The position numbers and the translations under genes were made by a program. A DNA stretch of 20,738 nucleotides. Source: CAVORB01 sp964395315. Lineage in GTDB: Bacteria; Pseudomonadota; Gammaproteobacteria; Chromatiales; Chromatiaceae. The notes beneath the pieces were generated by a model that saw only the letters and a list, made by a program, of their open reading frames with translations, did not search any database and was not told the DNA's origin. The stretch spans positions 1 to 20,738 of the forward strand of contig CAYNBI010000069.1 of NCBI GenBank assembly GCA_964395315.1. The letters run 5' to 3'. Positions 1 to 8,128 of the stretch are shown here, piece after piece (the first letter of the stretch is position 1; each line of letters opens with the position of its first letter).

Positions 1-2
1 CC

Positions 3-851
3 GCCTACACCGTACTCACGATCCCCGCCCTCGTGTACTGGGTGCGTTTCCCCCGCCCGGCTGAGCCGGTAGCGCACAATCAGGCGGAAACCCAGCCAGC
101 CTTGCCGCGCGACCGGGGGCGACGCCTCGTGTTCCTGCTCCTCCTGGCGATGAACCTCGATCTCCTGCTGAACATGGAATCGACACCGGCCTATCTCGGC
201 ATCCTCGTCGCCCTGGTTGCGGTGCTTTCCGTCTACTCGGGCTGGCGCGGCTGGGCGGTGGCCGTGGCACTGGCGTCGATCACCGGTGCCGTGCTCTGGA
301 GCACCGACTACGGAGGCTTTGCCACCGAGATCGATACCCAGATCGAGCGCTTCGCCGACGATGAGCGCGTCCGCATCTGGAGCGACACCTGGTCGCTGGC
401 GAAGGAGAGCTCGGTGACGGAGTGGTTGTTCGGCAACGGGGTCGGACGCTTCCGCCAGGAGTTCGAGCGGGTATCGGACCCCAGGTACGCCGAGTTGATT
501 TTCCCGCACAATCATGCCCTGGAAATCACCTACGAGAGCGGAATCGCCGGTCTGCTGGCTGCCGCGATTCTGGTGGGCTGGCCGCTCTGGCGGCTTGCCC
601 TGTGCGCCCGATACCCCGCGTCGCCGACGCGCCGAGGCCTGGGGGCCGTCATTCTCTTCACCTTCCTGGCCTGGCTGATCCTGGTCAACCTCGTGTTTCC
701 CTTCTTCTCCAAGAGCACCCTGTACCCCTTGGGAATCCTGCTGGGCGTCACGCTCCTCTACCTGCGCGACGCGGAACCACGCCACGAGGGCAGCTCCCCC
801 TCCGACAAAGATCCGACAAGGCCTCCTGGCACGCGGGCGAATCCGTCATGA
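3..851 (+). CDS. O-antigen ligase family membrane protein, 5' partial
   Basis: The frame is open at the left edge, so the start lies outside the window; the GTG at 33 is only an internal codon. The visible part has hydrophobic segments (for example RLVFLLLLAMNLDLLL, AYLGILVALVAVLSVY) flanking a large polar loop, and two or three more near the C-terminus. The loop has the hallmarks of the Wzy_C/O-antigen ligase family: an arginine-rich DERVRIWSDTW segment, a GNGVGRF glycine motif, and FPHNHALEITYESGIAGLL, where the PHN histidine and following Glu/Gly are conserved. Such proteins join O-antigen or similar glycans to lipid A-core on the periplasmic face. The stop overlaps the next start (ATGA, 848-851), so it is translationally coupled to the GT9 gene. 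A Wzy polymerase or another member of the superfamily cannot be excluded. Confidence 0.85.
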   Translation, partial: AYTVLTIPALVYWVRFPRPAEPVAHNQAETQPALPRDRGRRLVFLLLLAMNLDLLLNMESTPAYLGILVALVAVLSVYSGWRGWAVAVALASITGAVLWSTDYGGFATEIDTQIERFADDERVRIWSDTWSLAKESSVTEWLFGNGVGRFRQEFERVSDPRYAELIFPHNHALEITYESGIAGLLAAAILVGWPLWRLALCARYPASPTRRGLGAVILFTFLAWLILVNLVFPFFSKSTLYPLGILLGVTLLYLRDAEPRHEGSSPSDKDPTRPPGTRANPS

Positions 852-1942
852 CGACCGGCGAACGCCGCAACACCCCGCACCGAGACGGCCACAGCGAATC
901 CGTGCCGCGCATCCTGCTGGTGCGCCTCTCCGCCATCGGCGACATCGTCTTCGCCTCGCCGCTCATTGCGGCTTTCCGCCGCGCCCACCCCAAGGCTCAC
1001 ATCGCCTGGCTGGCGCAACCCGAGTGCCGGACCCTGCTGGAGCACCACCCCGACCTGGACGAGGTGATCGTCTGGCCGGTTGGGGACTGGAAGACCCTTT
1101 GGCGGGAGCGCCGCTGGCGCGCGCTGGGACGCGAGATCCGGAATTTCCGCCTCCGGTTGCGCGAACGCGGCTTCAGCCTGGCGGTTGACCTGCAGGGCCT
1201 GTTGAAGAGCGGCCTGCTGACCCGGTTGTCGTCGGCACCCGAGCGCATCGGCCTCGGCTCCCGGGAGGGGAGCCAGTGGCTGATGACGCGGACGATTCCC
1301 CGCGGCGGGGATCCGCGACGGATCGGCTCCGAGTACCTGTACCTCGCCGAGACCCTGGGTCTGCCTGCCGGGGACTTCGGCATGGAGGTCCGCTACGGGC
1401 CGCGGGAGGCCCGGTTCGCGACGTCGGTGGCCGACCGCGAGGGTCTGGCGAGTGGTTATGCGGTCGTCTGCCCCTTCACCACCAGGCCCCAGAAGCACTG
1501 GTTCGAGGACCGCTGGTCGGCGCTCGCGGACCGCATCCGCATGGAGCTGGACCTGCCGGTCGTCATGCTCGGGGGCCCGGCCGACCGGGACGCGGCCGGG
1601 CGCATCCGCGCCGCAGCGGCGACCGATGTGATCGACCTCGTCGGCAAGACCTCGTTACTCGAGGCCGCGGCGATGATCCACCGCTGCAGCCTGCTGGTGG
1701 CCGTGGACACCGGGCTCGGCCACATGGGCATCGCCTTCGCCCGTCCCAGCCTGCTCCTGTTCGGCTCGACCTGTCCGTACACCGACACCACCAGGACCGA
1801 CGCCAGGGTGCTGTATCATCCGCTCCCCTGCTCGCCCTGCAAGCGCAGACCCACCTGCAACGGCGACTTCACCTGCATGCGCCTGATCGAGACCAGCGAG
1901 GTCTTCGACGCGGCGCGGGCCCTGCTCGGGCAAAGCCGATGA
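848..1942 (+). CDS. Glycosyltransferase family 9 (heptosyltransferase-type)
   Basis: This is a 364-residue GT9 protein, normal length for LPS heptosyltransferases. The N-terminus after about 20 polar residues reads PRILLVRLSAIGDIVFASPL, the typical GT9 opening with the conserved SAIGD. The C-terminal half has the nucleotide-sugar part VAVDTGLGHMGIAFARP (the DTGLGH motif) and a Cys-rich segment CSPCKRRPTCNGDFTCM near the end, seen in many GT9 proteins. The family transfers heptose from ADP-heptose to the inner core at the cytoplasmic membrane. The ATG at 848 overlaps the upstream stop and is chosen for that coupling; the frame is open farther upstream but only as a shadow of the ligase gene. 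hldE downstream supplies the likely donor precursor. The exact acceptor (WaaC-, WaaF- or WaaQ-like) cannot be told from sequence. Confidence 0.9.
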   Translation: MTTGERRNTPHRDGHSESVPRILLVRLSAIGDIVFASPLIAAFRRAHPKAHIAWLAQPECRTLLEHHPDLDEVIVWPVGDWKTLWRERRWRALGREIRNFRLRLRERGFSLAVDLQGLLKSGLLTRLSSAPERIGLGSREGSQWLMTRTIPRGGDPRRIGSEYLYLAETLGLPAGDFGMEVRYGPREARFATSVADREGLASGYAVVCPFTTRPQKHWFEDRWSALADRIRMELDLPVVMLGGPADRDAAGRIRAAAATDVIDLVGKTSLLEAAAMIHRCSLLVAVDTGLGHMGIAFARPSLLLFGSTCPYTDTTRTDARVLYHPLPCSPCKRRPTCNGDFTCMRLIETSEVFDAARALLGQSR

Positions 1943-3027
1943 AGGTCCTACACGTGGAAGGCGGACGCAACCTCTACGGCGGCGCCCAGCAAGTGCTGTA
2001 CATCCTGCAAGGGATGGCCAGGCGCGGTCTGGACAACGCGCTCGCATGCCCCGCCGGCAGCGAGATCGCGGACGCCGCGGCGCCCTTCGCCGAGGTTCAT
2101 CCGATGCGGATGGGAGGCGATCTGGACATCGGCATCATCCAGCGCCTGCGCCGCTGCATCCGTATCTGCCGGCCGGATCTGGTGCACCTGCACAGCCGCA
2201 TCGGGGCGGATGTCATGGGCGGCATCGCATGCAGGCTGGAGCGGGTCCCGGTGGTGCACTCCCGGCGCGTGGACAATCCCGAGAGCCGCCTTGCGGTCGC
2301 CCTGAAGTACCGCCTGCACGACCGGGTGATCGCCATCTCGGAGGGCATCGGGCGCGTTCTGCTCGCGGAAGGACTGCCGAAGGACAAGCTGCGGGTGGTG
2401 CGCAGCGCGGTGGACGTCGCGCGATTCGACCGCCCGTGCGAAAGGGAGAGGGTGTGCGCCGCCCTCGGGGTGCCGTCGCACGCGCGGCTCGTTGGCACGA
2501 TCGCGCAGCTGATTCCACGCAAGGGCCACCGCTTCCTGATCGAGGCGTTGCCGCCGCTGATCGCGGAGTTCCCCCAGCTGCAGGTGCTGTTCTTCGGCAA
2601 GGGTGCGGAGGAGCGGGATCTGACCCGACGCATTGCGGAAGCGGGCCTGGAAGGAAGGGTTCGCCTGGCGGGATTCCGCGACGACCTGCCCGACGTTCTG
2701 CCCTGCCTCGATCTCCTGGTTCATCCGGCCCTCATGGAGGGCCTGGGCGTGTCCCTGTTGCAGGCCGCGAGCGCCGGCGTCCCCATCGTGGCCAGCGACG
2801 CCGGCGGCATACCGGAAGCGGTACGGGACGGACTCAACGGTATCCTGGTGCCGCCGGGAGAAACCGCGGCGCTGGGGGCCGCGATCGCCCGGCTGCTGCG
2901 GCACCCCGACCTCGCCCAACGCATGGGCCGCGCGGGCAGGATTCTGATGCGCAACGAGTTCTCCATCGACGCCATGGTGGAGGGCAACCTCGCGGTCTAC
3001 CGCGAACTGCTTCAGGATGACGGATGA
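1939..3027 (+). CDS. Glycosyltransferase family 4 (GT-B), LPS core/glycan assembly
   Basis: This 362-residue GT-B glycosyltransferase starts at an ATG overlapping the GT9 stop (ATGA). The N-terminal acceptor domain opens MKVLHVEGGRNLYGGAQQVL, with the glycine-rich GGA loop of GT4 enzymes. The C-terminal donor domain begins near GTIAQLIPRKGHRFLIEAL and carries VLFFGKGAEERDL, RLAGFRDDLPDVL and HPALMEGLGVSLLQAASAGVP. In most GT4 enzymes the EGxGxxxxEA motif has a second Glu; here that position is Gln (LLQAASAG), a variant that also occurs in the family. It probably adds a core sugar from a nucleotide-diphosphate donor at the cytoplasmic face. It is the third gene of the coupled ligase-GT9-GT4 unit. 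The sugar transferred is not deducible. Confidence 0.9.
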   Translation: MKVLHVEGGRNLYGGAQQVLYILQGMARRGLDNALACPAGSEIADAAAPFAEVHPMRMGGDLDIGIIQRLRRCIRICRPDLVHLHSRIGADVMGGIACRLERVPVVHSRRVDNPESRLAVALKYRLHDRVIAISEGIGRVLLAEGLPKDKLRVVRSAVDVARFDRPCERERVCAALGVPSHARLVGTIAQLIPRKGHRFLIEALPPLIAEFPQLQVLFFGKGAEERDLTRRIAEAGLEGRVRLAGFRDDLPDVLPCLDLLVHPALMEGLGVSLLQAASAGVPIVASDAGGIPEAVRDGLNGILVPPGETAALGAAIARLLRHPDLAQRMGRAGRILMRNEFSIDAMVEGNLAVYRELLQDDG

Positions 3028-3186
3028 GCTCTGGCCAGCCCGCTCCAGATGGCGGGCAGCAAAGCCGGGGGCGAATCAGCGATGCACATCGCCCTGTGTA
3101 GGAGAGGAGCAGACACTGCGCGCTCCACCCCTACCGCCAAGCGCGCGCCCGGTTCCGCCAGCGCCTGCGAATGGCGGGGGAGGCCC

Positions 3187-3197
3187 TGTGCTAGACT
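3187..3197 (+). promoter_or_regulatory. Possible extended -10 promoter upstream of hldE
   Basis: The 224-bp interval between the GT4 gene and hldE contains TGCTAGACT at 3189-3197, matching the extended -10 form (TG-N-TAnnnT) about 55 bp before the hldE start. No convincing -35 hexamer lies 17 bp upstream (GAATGG). A weak hairpin, GCCCGC (3038-3043) with GCGGGC (3052-3057) and no T-run, follows the GT4 stop. Together these suggest that hldE-waaA may have its own promoter, but the call rests on one motif. Confidence 0.3.
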
Positions 3198-3251
3198 TGC
3201 GCCGCGGCGCCAGCCTGGCGTCATTTCAAACCCGGCAAGCGAACACCTGAA

Positions 3252-4673
3252 TTGGAAACCGATTTTCCGGACTTCTCGCGCGCCCGCATCCTCGTCGCCG
3301 GGGATCTGATGCTCGACCGCTATTGGAGCGGCGCCACCAGGCGCATCTCCCCCGAAGCACCGGTAGCCGTGGTCCAGGTCGACAACGCGGATGACCGCCC
3401 GGGCGGGGCCGCCAACGTCGCACTCAACGCCGCGTCCCTTGGCGCGCAGGTGCAAGTGGCGGGGATCACCGGCACCGACGAGGCCGGAGACGCACTTGGC
3501 GCCGGGCTGGCCGCGCGCGGCGTCGAATGCCTGATCCACCGACGGGCGGACGTCCCGACCATCACCAAGCTGCGTGTGCTGAGCCACCACCAGCAGCTGA
3601 TCCGATTGGATTTCGAGAAGCCGCTCGGTGATCCGGGGGGGGAAGACCCCCTCCCCGCTCTCGTCGCGGCGGCCCTGCCCGACGCTGATCTCCTGGTCAT
3701 ATCGGACTATGCCAAGGGCACGATTGCGGACCCGCAGGCGCTGATTGCCCTCGCGCGCTCGCTCGGCAAGCCGGTGCTGGTGGACCCAAAGGGGCGGGAC
3801 TTTGCGCGCTACCGCGGCGCGACCTTGATCACCCCCAACCGCCGCGAGTTCGAGGACGAGGTAGGGCCCTGCGAGAACGACGCGGCGCTGGTGGACAAGG
3901 GGCAGGCGCTGCGCGCACGGCTCGACCTCTCGGCCCTGCTCGTCACCCTGGGTGAGCGCGGCATGCTGCTCCTCCTGGCCTCGGGCGAGGCCCTGCACCT
4001 GCCCACCCGCGCGCGGGAGGTCTACGACGTGACCGGCGCCGGCGATACCGTCATCGGGGTCCTGGCCGCGGCGCTGGCGGCGGGGCAGGATCTATCCGCG
4101 GCGGCCGCGCTGGCCAACTGCGCCGCCGGTATCGTGGTCGGCAAGCTGGGCACGGCCAGCGTGACGGCGCGCGAGCTCGAGCGCGCCCATCGCGGAACCG
4201 AGTGGCACACGGTGCTGGGGCGCGACGAGCTGCTGGCGGCCGTCGCCGCCGCCAAGGCCCACGGCGAGCGCATTGTGATGACCAACGGCTGCTTCGACAT
4301 CCTGCACGACGGGCACGTGGCCTACCTGCAGCAGGCCCGGCGACTCGGGGATCGGCTGGTCGTAGCGGTCAACGATGACGCCTCGGTGAGCCGGCTCAAG
4401 GGGCCGCAGCGGCCGGTGAACCCGCTGGAGCAACGCATGACCGTGCTCGCCGGGCTGGCCTCCGTGGACTGGGTGACCTCCTTCGGCGAGGACACCCCGG
4501 AGGCGCTGATCTGCGCCCTCGAGCCCGACGTGCTGGTCAAGGGCGGAGACTACCAAGCGGACCAGGTGGCCGGCGCCGGTTGCGTGGTCCGCGCCGGCGG
4601 CGAGGTGCGCATCATTCCGTTCGTGGCGGGTCGTTCGACCAGCCGCATCATCGAGGCCATCCGCCGCGAGTGA
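3252..4673 (+). CDS. hldE: Bifunctional D-glycero-beta-D-manno-heptose-7-phosphate kinase / heptose-1-phosphate adenylyltransferase
   Basis: This 473-residue protein resembles E. coli HldE (477 residues) along its whole length. The N-terminal PfkB-type kinase domain has DLMLDRYWSG, ISPEAPVAVV, RPGGAANVALNAASLGA, ITKLRVLSHHQQLIRLDFE and the catalytic signature DVTGAGDTVIG. The C-terminal cytidylyltransferase-like domain begins near RIVMTNGCFDILHDGHVAYL (HxGH = HDGH) and includes NDDASVSRLKGPQRPVNPLEQR and DVLVKGGDY. The enzyme phosphorylates heptose-7-phosphate at C1 and, after GmhB dephosphorylation, adenylylates heptose-1-phosphate for LPS inner core synthesis. The start is TTG: an in-frame stop at 3192 leaves no ATG or GTG before it, and METDFPDFSRARILVAGD aligns with the E. 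coli N-terminus. No clear Shine-Dalgarno is visible. waaA follows 12 bp downstream. Confidence 0.97.
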   Translation: METDFPDFSRARILVAGDLMLDRYWSGATRRISPEAPVAVVQVDNADDRPGGAANVALNAASLGAQVQVAGITGTDEAGDALGAGLAARGVECLIHRRADVPTITKLRVLSHHQQLIRLDFEKPLGDPGGEDPLPALVAAALPDADLLVISDYAKGTIADPQALIALARSLGKPVLVDPKGRDFARYRGATLITPNRREFEDEVGPCENDAALVDKGQALRARLDLSALLVTLGERGMLLLLASGEALHLPTRAREVYDVTGAGDTVIGVLAAALAAGQDLSAAAALANCAAGIVVGKLGTASVTARELERAHRGTEWHTVLGRDELLAAVAAAKAHGERIVMTNGCFDILHDGHVAYLQQARRLGDRLVVAVNDDASVSRLKGPQRPVNPLEQRMTVLAGLASVDWVTSFGEDTPEALICALEPDVLVKGGDYQADQVAGAGCVVRAGGEVRIIPFVAGRSTSRIIEAIRRE

Positions 4674-4685
4674 TCCCTGGCCCGC

Positions 4686-5990
4686 ATGGCACGCATCTAC
4701 AGTCTCCTGCTCTATCTCGCGTTGCCCCTCGCGCTTCTGCGCCTGTTGTGGAAAAGCCGCCGCACACCGGCTTACCGCAAGCGCTGGCGCGAGCGCCTCG
4801 GGCTCTACGACGGGCCGCCGCTCGATGCGGAATTCTGGATTCACGCGGTCTCGGTGGGGGAGGTCCAGGCCGCCGCTCCCCTCGTCAAGCACCTGCTCGA
4901 CCAGCACCCAAAAGCCCGCGTAATGGTGACGACCACCACGCCAACCGGCTCGCAGCGCGTGCGCGACCTGTTCGAGGACCGCGTGCGGCACGTCTACACC
5001 CCTTTCGACCTGCTCCCCGTGATGCGGCGCTTCCTTGACGCGGTGCGGCCCGCGATGGCGGTGGTGATGGAGACGGAGATCTGGCCCAACATGCTGCGCA
5101 TCTGCGAGGATCGCGGCATTCCCGTGATCCTGGCGAACGCCCGGCTCTCGGAGAAGTCTGCCCAGGGTTACGCCCGGCTCGGGGAATTCACCCGCGCGAC
5201 CTTCGGCCGCCTGTCCGCCGTCGCGGCCCAGAGCCCGCAGGATGCCGAACGCTTTCACGCCCTAGGCGTTCCAACCGAGCGCATCCAGGTCACGGGAAGC
5301 CTCAAGTTCGACGTACGCCTCCCCGGCAGCCTGCTGGACCAGGCGGAGGTGATGCGGCGCGTATGGGGTACGGAGCGGCCGGTGTGGGTGGCCGCCAGCA
5401 CACACGAGGACGAGGAGGAGCAGATCCTGGCCGCCCATCGCCAGATCCTGCGACGCCTGCCGCAGGCCCTGCTGGTGCTGGTGCCGCGCCATCCGGAACG
5501 ATTCGACCGCGTCGCGGCCCTCGTCACGCGGCAGGGATTGACCCTCGCGCGGCGCTCTGCCGGCAAGGCCTGCGACCCGGCTACCCACGTCTTCCTGGGA
5601 GACACCATGGGCGAGCTCCCGGTGTTTCTCGCCGCGGCGGACGCGGCCTTCATCGGCGGCAGCCTGGTCCCCGTCGGCGGCCACAACCTGCTCGAGGCCG
5701 CCGCCGTGGGCGTTCCGGTCGTGATCGGCCCCCACGTGTTCAACTTCGCCCAGATCACCGAGCTGCTGGTGAGCGAGGGCGCAGCGGCTCAGGTGGCGGA
5801 CGCCGACGCGCTCGCCCGCTGTATGACCGACTGGCTGTCGGATGCCGCCGCGCGCGCCCGCATTGGAGAGAATGGCCGCAGAGTGGTGGAGCAGAACCGC
5901 GGCACCTTGCAGCGCCTTATCGCGCTGATCGAAGTCAGCAGAGCCGCCCCACCCAGCGCACCCCGTCCGGGCGCGCCGCGGGCTCAATAG
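4686..5990 (+). CDS. waaA: 3-deoxy-D-manno-octulosonic acid (Kdo) transferase
   Basis: This is a 434-residue GT30 enzyme, close to the usual 420-430. An N-terminal membrane anchor (YSLLLYLALPLALLRLLW) is followed by RTPAYRKRWRERLG and the catalytic motif WIHAVSVGEVQAA, where Glu59 corresponds to the catalytic base (E60 in E. coli). Other hallmarks are TTTTPTGSQR, YTPFDLLPVMRRFL, METEIWPNML, LANARLSEKS and the C-terminal FIGGSLVPVGGHNLLEAAAVGVPVVIGPH. WaaA transfers Kdo from CMP-Kdo to lipid IVA at the inner membrane. It starts 12 bp after hldE, probably in the same transcript, and its last 7 bp overlap the convergent rhodanese gene. The Ala/Pro/Arg-rich tail after VSRAAPP is probably unstructured. 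Confidence 0.96.
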   Translation: MARIYSLLLYLALPLALLRLLWKSRRTPAYRKRWRERLGLYDGPPLDAEFWIHAVSVGEVQAAAPLVKHLLDQHPKARVMVTTTTPTGSQRVRDLFEDRVRHVYTPFDLLPVMRRFLDAVRPAMAVVMETEIWPNMLRICEDRGIPVILANARLSEKSAQGYARLGEFTRATFGRLSAVAAQSPQDAERFHALGVPTERIQVTGSLKFDVRLPGSLLDQAEVMRRVWGTERPVWVAASTHEDEEEQILAAHRQILRRLPQALLVLVPRHPERFDRVAALVTRQGLTLARRSAGKACDPATHVFLGDTMGELPVFLAAADAAFIGGSLVPVGGHNLLEAAAVGVPVVIGPHVFNFAQITELLVSEGAAAQVADADALARCMTDWLSDAAARARIGENGRRVVEQNRGTLQRLIALIEVSRAAPPSAPRPGAPRAQ

Positions 5991-6304
5991 GTCGCCATCG
6001 CGGAATCGACGTCCCGCGCCCAGGCCGCCACGCCGCCCTCGAGATTGATCACGCGGGAGAAGCCCCGGTGCTCGAGAAAGAGGGCCACCTGTTGGCTGCG
6101 GATGCCGTGGTGACAGATGATCACCGTCTCCCGTTCGCGGTCGAGCTGGTCGAGGCTGGCCACCACGTGTCGCATCGGCAGCAGGCGGCTGCCTTCGAGC
6201 CGGCAGATGTTGAATTCCCACGGCTCACGCACATCGAGCAGCAAGGGCTTCTCCCCGCCCTCAAGGAGCCGGGCGTGGAGCTCGCGCGCGGTCATCTGAC
6301 GCAT
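5984..6304 (-). CDS. Single-domain rhodanese-like protein
   Basis: This 106-residue cytoplasmic protein is one rhodanese domain. It has LLLDVREPWEFNICRLEGS near the N-terminus and the active-site loop CHHGIRS, with Cys64 as the probable persulfide-carrying nucleophile and Arg69 closing the loop, then GFSRVINLEGGVAAWA at the end. Such domains move sulfane sulfur between thiol acceptors; the CHHGIRS loop is typical of single-domain GlpE/PspE-like members. It starts 18 bp after the methyltransferase-like gene, so the two are probably co-transcribed. Two starts are possible, ATG at 6304 and ATG at 6295 (MTAREL); neither has a strong ribosome binding site. Its physiological acceptor is unknown. 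Confidence 0.92.
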   Translation of the reverse strand: MRQMTARELHARLLEGGEKPLLLDVREPWEFNICRLEGSRLLPMRHVVASLDQLDRERETVIICHHGIRSQQVALFLEHRGFSRVINLEGGVAAWARDVDSAMATY

Positions 6305-6322
6305 TGGGGTGCTCGCCGCGAC

Positions 6323-6988
6323 TCAGAACTCGAAGTGCTCAACCTCGGGAACCTTCTCAAGCGCCGGTACGCTGGTCTCGAACAGCACCTCGCGCTGGAA
6401 CTCCTGGGTAGCGACCCGAGTCACGACCATTGCCTCCATCAGCGGCGCCTCGCCAACTATGGCGAACAGACGTCCGTTCAAGGCAAGCTGGTCCTGCAGG
6501 GAGGACAGCAGCGCATCGTCCGGCAGAGAGCCGGTCACGGCGATGACGTCGAAGGGATTGCCTTCAACCTCGCCGGTCAGGGCATCACCCACCCGCACCT
6601 CGAAGTGCCGCATGTTCAGTGACTCGAGCGTCGCGCGGGCCTGCTCCGCCAGCTCCTGGTGGAACTCCAGGCTCACCACCCTGGAACCGAGGCTCGCGAG
6701 GCAACCGGTGACGTAACCAGAACCGGCCCCGATCTCCAGGATGCGGTCCTCCGGTCGGATCCGCAGTGCCTGCAGCATGCGGCCGACGACCTTGGGAGCG
6801 AGCATGACCTGTCCGGCGGCGATGGGTATCTCGATATCCGCGTAGGCCAGACTGCGGTAGCTCTCCGGGACGAATCGCTCGCGCGGGACCCGCGCCAGGA
6901 CATCCAGAACCTCCGGGTCCGAGACCCCCCAGGGGCGGACCTGCTGCTCGACCATGTTGAAGTGGGCGCGTTCGACACTGGTATCCAT
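6323..6988 (-). CDS. Protein-L-isoaspartate O-methyltransferase-like protein (divergent)
   Basis: This 221-residue class I SAM-dependent methyltransferase belongs to the Pcm/PIMT family. The N-terminus MDTSVERAHFNMVEQQVRPWGV matches the subfamily opening (ARFNMIEQQIRPW) and fixes the start at 6988, although the frame stays open to 7060. PRERFVPE, ADIEIPIAAGQ and the SAM-binding LEIGAGSGYVTG (glycine-rich motif I, residues 84-95) are clear. Canonical repair enzymes have GQTIS-type residues after the GQ; here the segment is GQVMLAP, so the Thr/Ser associated with isoaspartate binding is missing. The fold is confident, but the classical repair activity is uncertain. No strong Shine-Dalgarno is visible. 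The rhodanese gene follows after 18 bp. Confidence 0.9.
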   Translation of the reverse strand: MDTSVERAHFNMVEQQVRPWGVSDPEVLDVLARVPRERFVPESYRSLAYADIEIPIAAGQVMLAPKVVGRMLQALRIRPEDRILEIGAGSGYVTGCLASLGSRVVSLEFHQELAEQARATLESLNMRHFEVRVGDALTGEVEGNPFDVIAVTGSLPDDALLSSLQDQLALNGRLFAIVGEAPLMEAMVVTRVATQEFQREVLFETSVPALEKVPEVEHFEF

Positions 6989-7346
6989 GGGGCGATGTAC
7001 CGAAATGACCACGGTTGCGTGTGGGATGGAAAGGCTACGTGTTATGGCCGCGGACGGCAAGCGGGCACTGGCCGCGGGGCGACCGGTTGCAGGCAGAGAA
7101 CCGACCGGGCTCGGTTCCCAAATTCGAAAACTCGGATAAAGCTGGAGTGTCGCGGATTGATCNNNNNNNNNNNNNNNNNNNNNNNNNNNNNNNNNNNNNN
7201 NNNNNNNNTTTCAGCCGGGGGCTCGTGGTTCGCCTTGCGGCCGGCGGCGCGAATCCGCCGGACGGAGCGAGACGCACGCCCTATTCGGCCCGATGAACCC
7301 GTGGCGGTTTTGGTTTCATTGAATGCCCAACAACTAGGAGACACAG
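6989..7346. other. Divergent intergenic region with assembly gap (46 N at 7163-7208)
   Basis: This 358-bp stretch separates the methyltransferase-like gene (-) from aqpZ (+). It contains a run of 46 N, so its true length and content are unknown. Left of the gap is a relatively AT-rich patch around 7118-7145. Right of it the sequence leads to the aqpZ ribosome binding site AGGAG (7336-7340). No gene, tRNA or convincing promoter is seen. Open frames crossing the N run are artefacts. Confidence 0.95.
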
Positions 7347-8087
7347 ATGTCCCTGATGAAACGATCGCTTGCCGAGCTCGTCGGCACCTTCTGGCTGGTT
7401 CTCGGCGGCTGCGGAGCCGCGGTGTTCGCCGCCGGCGTCCCGGATGTCGGCATCGGCTACCTGGGCGTATCCCTCGCCTTCGGCCTGACCGTGCTGACCA
7501 TGGCCTATGCCATCGGCCACATCTCGGGCTGCCACCTGAACCCGGCGGTTTCCGTCGGTCTGGCGATCGGCGGGCGCTTCAGCTTCGCCGACCTCCCGAT
7601 GTACGTGATCGCCCAGACGCTGGGGGCCATCCTGGCGGCCTTCCTGATCCTCTTTGTCGCCAGCGACATGGGCACCGCCAAGGAAGGGCAGGCCCTATTC
7701 GAGCTGGGCGCAAGCAGCCTGGCGGTGAACGGATATGGCGAGCTCTCGCCCCAGGGCTACGGCCTTACCGCGGGGTTTGTGACCGAGGTCGTGATGACAG
7801 CGATGTTCCTGTTCATCATCCTTGGGGTCACCGACAAGCGCGGCACGGCCGTGGCGGGCGGTCTGGCCATCGGCCTCGCCCTGACCCTGATCCACCTGAT
7901 CTCCATCCCGGTGACCAACACCTCGGTGAACCCCGCCCGCAGCACCGGCCCGGCGCTGGCGCTGGCGATGTCCGGGGAGGCCAAGGCGCTCGGACAGCTG
8001 TGGCTGTTCTGGGTGGCACCCATCATCGGCGCCCTGATCGGCGCCGTGGTCTACCGCGCAATCGGCGGCAACGGCACCTCCGACTAG
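7347..8087 (+). CDS. aqpZ: Aquaporin Z, water channel
   Basis: This 246-residue MIP-family protein closely resembles E. coli AqpZ (231 residues). Six hydrophobic segments surround two half-helix loops with both NPA motifs: HLNPAVS (65-67) and SVNPARS (195-197). The aromatic/arginine filter positions F45, H183, T192 and R198 match the water-selective AqpZ set (F43, H174, T183, R189) rather than a glycerol facilitator. LAELVGTFWLVLGGCGAAV and ALTLIHLISIPVTNTSVNPARS are diagnostic. It passes water across the inner membrane for osmotic adjustment. AGGAG lies 7 bp before the ATG. It appears monocistronic, upstream of a strong hairpin at 8093-8125. The loop after helix 3 (DMGTAKEGQALFELGASSLAV) is a little longer than in E. 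coli. Confidence 0.96.
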   Translation: MSLMKRSLAELVGTFWLVLGGCGAAVFAAGVPDVGIGYLGVSLAFGLTVLTMAYAIGHISGCHLNPAVSVGLAIGGRFSFADLPMYVIAQTLGAILAAFLILFVASDMGTAKEGQALFELGASSLAVNGYGELSPQGYGLTAGFVTEVVMTAMFLFIILGVTDKRGTAVAGGLAIGLALTLIHLISIPVTNTSVNPARSTGPALALAMSGEAKALGQLWLFWVAPIIGALIGAVVYRAIGGNGTSD

Positions 8088-8092
8088 GCCCG

Positions 8093-8125
8093 CGACCGGC
8101 CCGCGGCGAGTCCGCGGGCCGGTCG
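8093..8125. terminator. Strong hairpin between convergent aqpZ and moeA
   Basis: A perfect 14-bp inverted repeat lies 6 bp after the aqpZ stop and 3 bp before the moeA stop: CGACCGGCCCGCGG (8093-8106) and CCGCGGGCCGGTCG (8112-8125), with a 5-nt loop CGAGT. Its position between convergent genes suggests a bidirectional transcription stop. There is no T-run on either side, so it is not a textbook intrinsic terminator; it may instead protect 3' ends. Confidence 0.65.
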
Positions 8126-8128
8126 AGA

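Noticed and set aside
3017..3309. Two short + frames in the GT4-hldE gap
   Set aside because: No domain, no ribosome binding site, and composition typical of non-coding high-GC DNA; one overlaps the true hldE start.
5363..6622. 419-codon + frame spanning waaA and the rhodanese/methyltransferase genes
   Set aside because: It is a shadow: it runs antisense through two well-supported genes and in a wrong frame of waaA, with arginine-rich translation.
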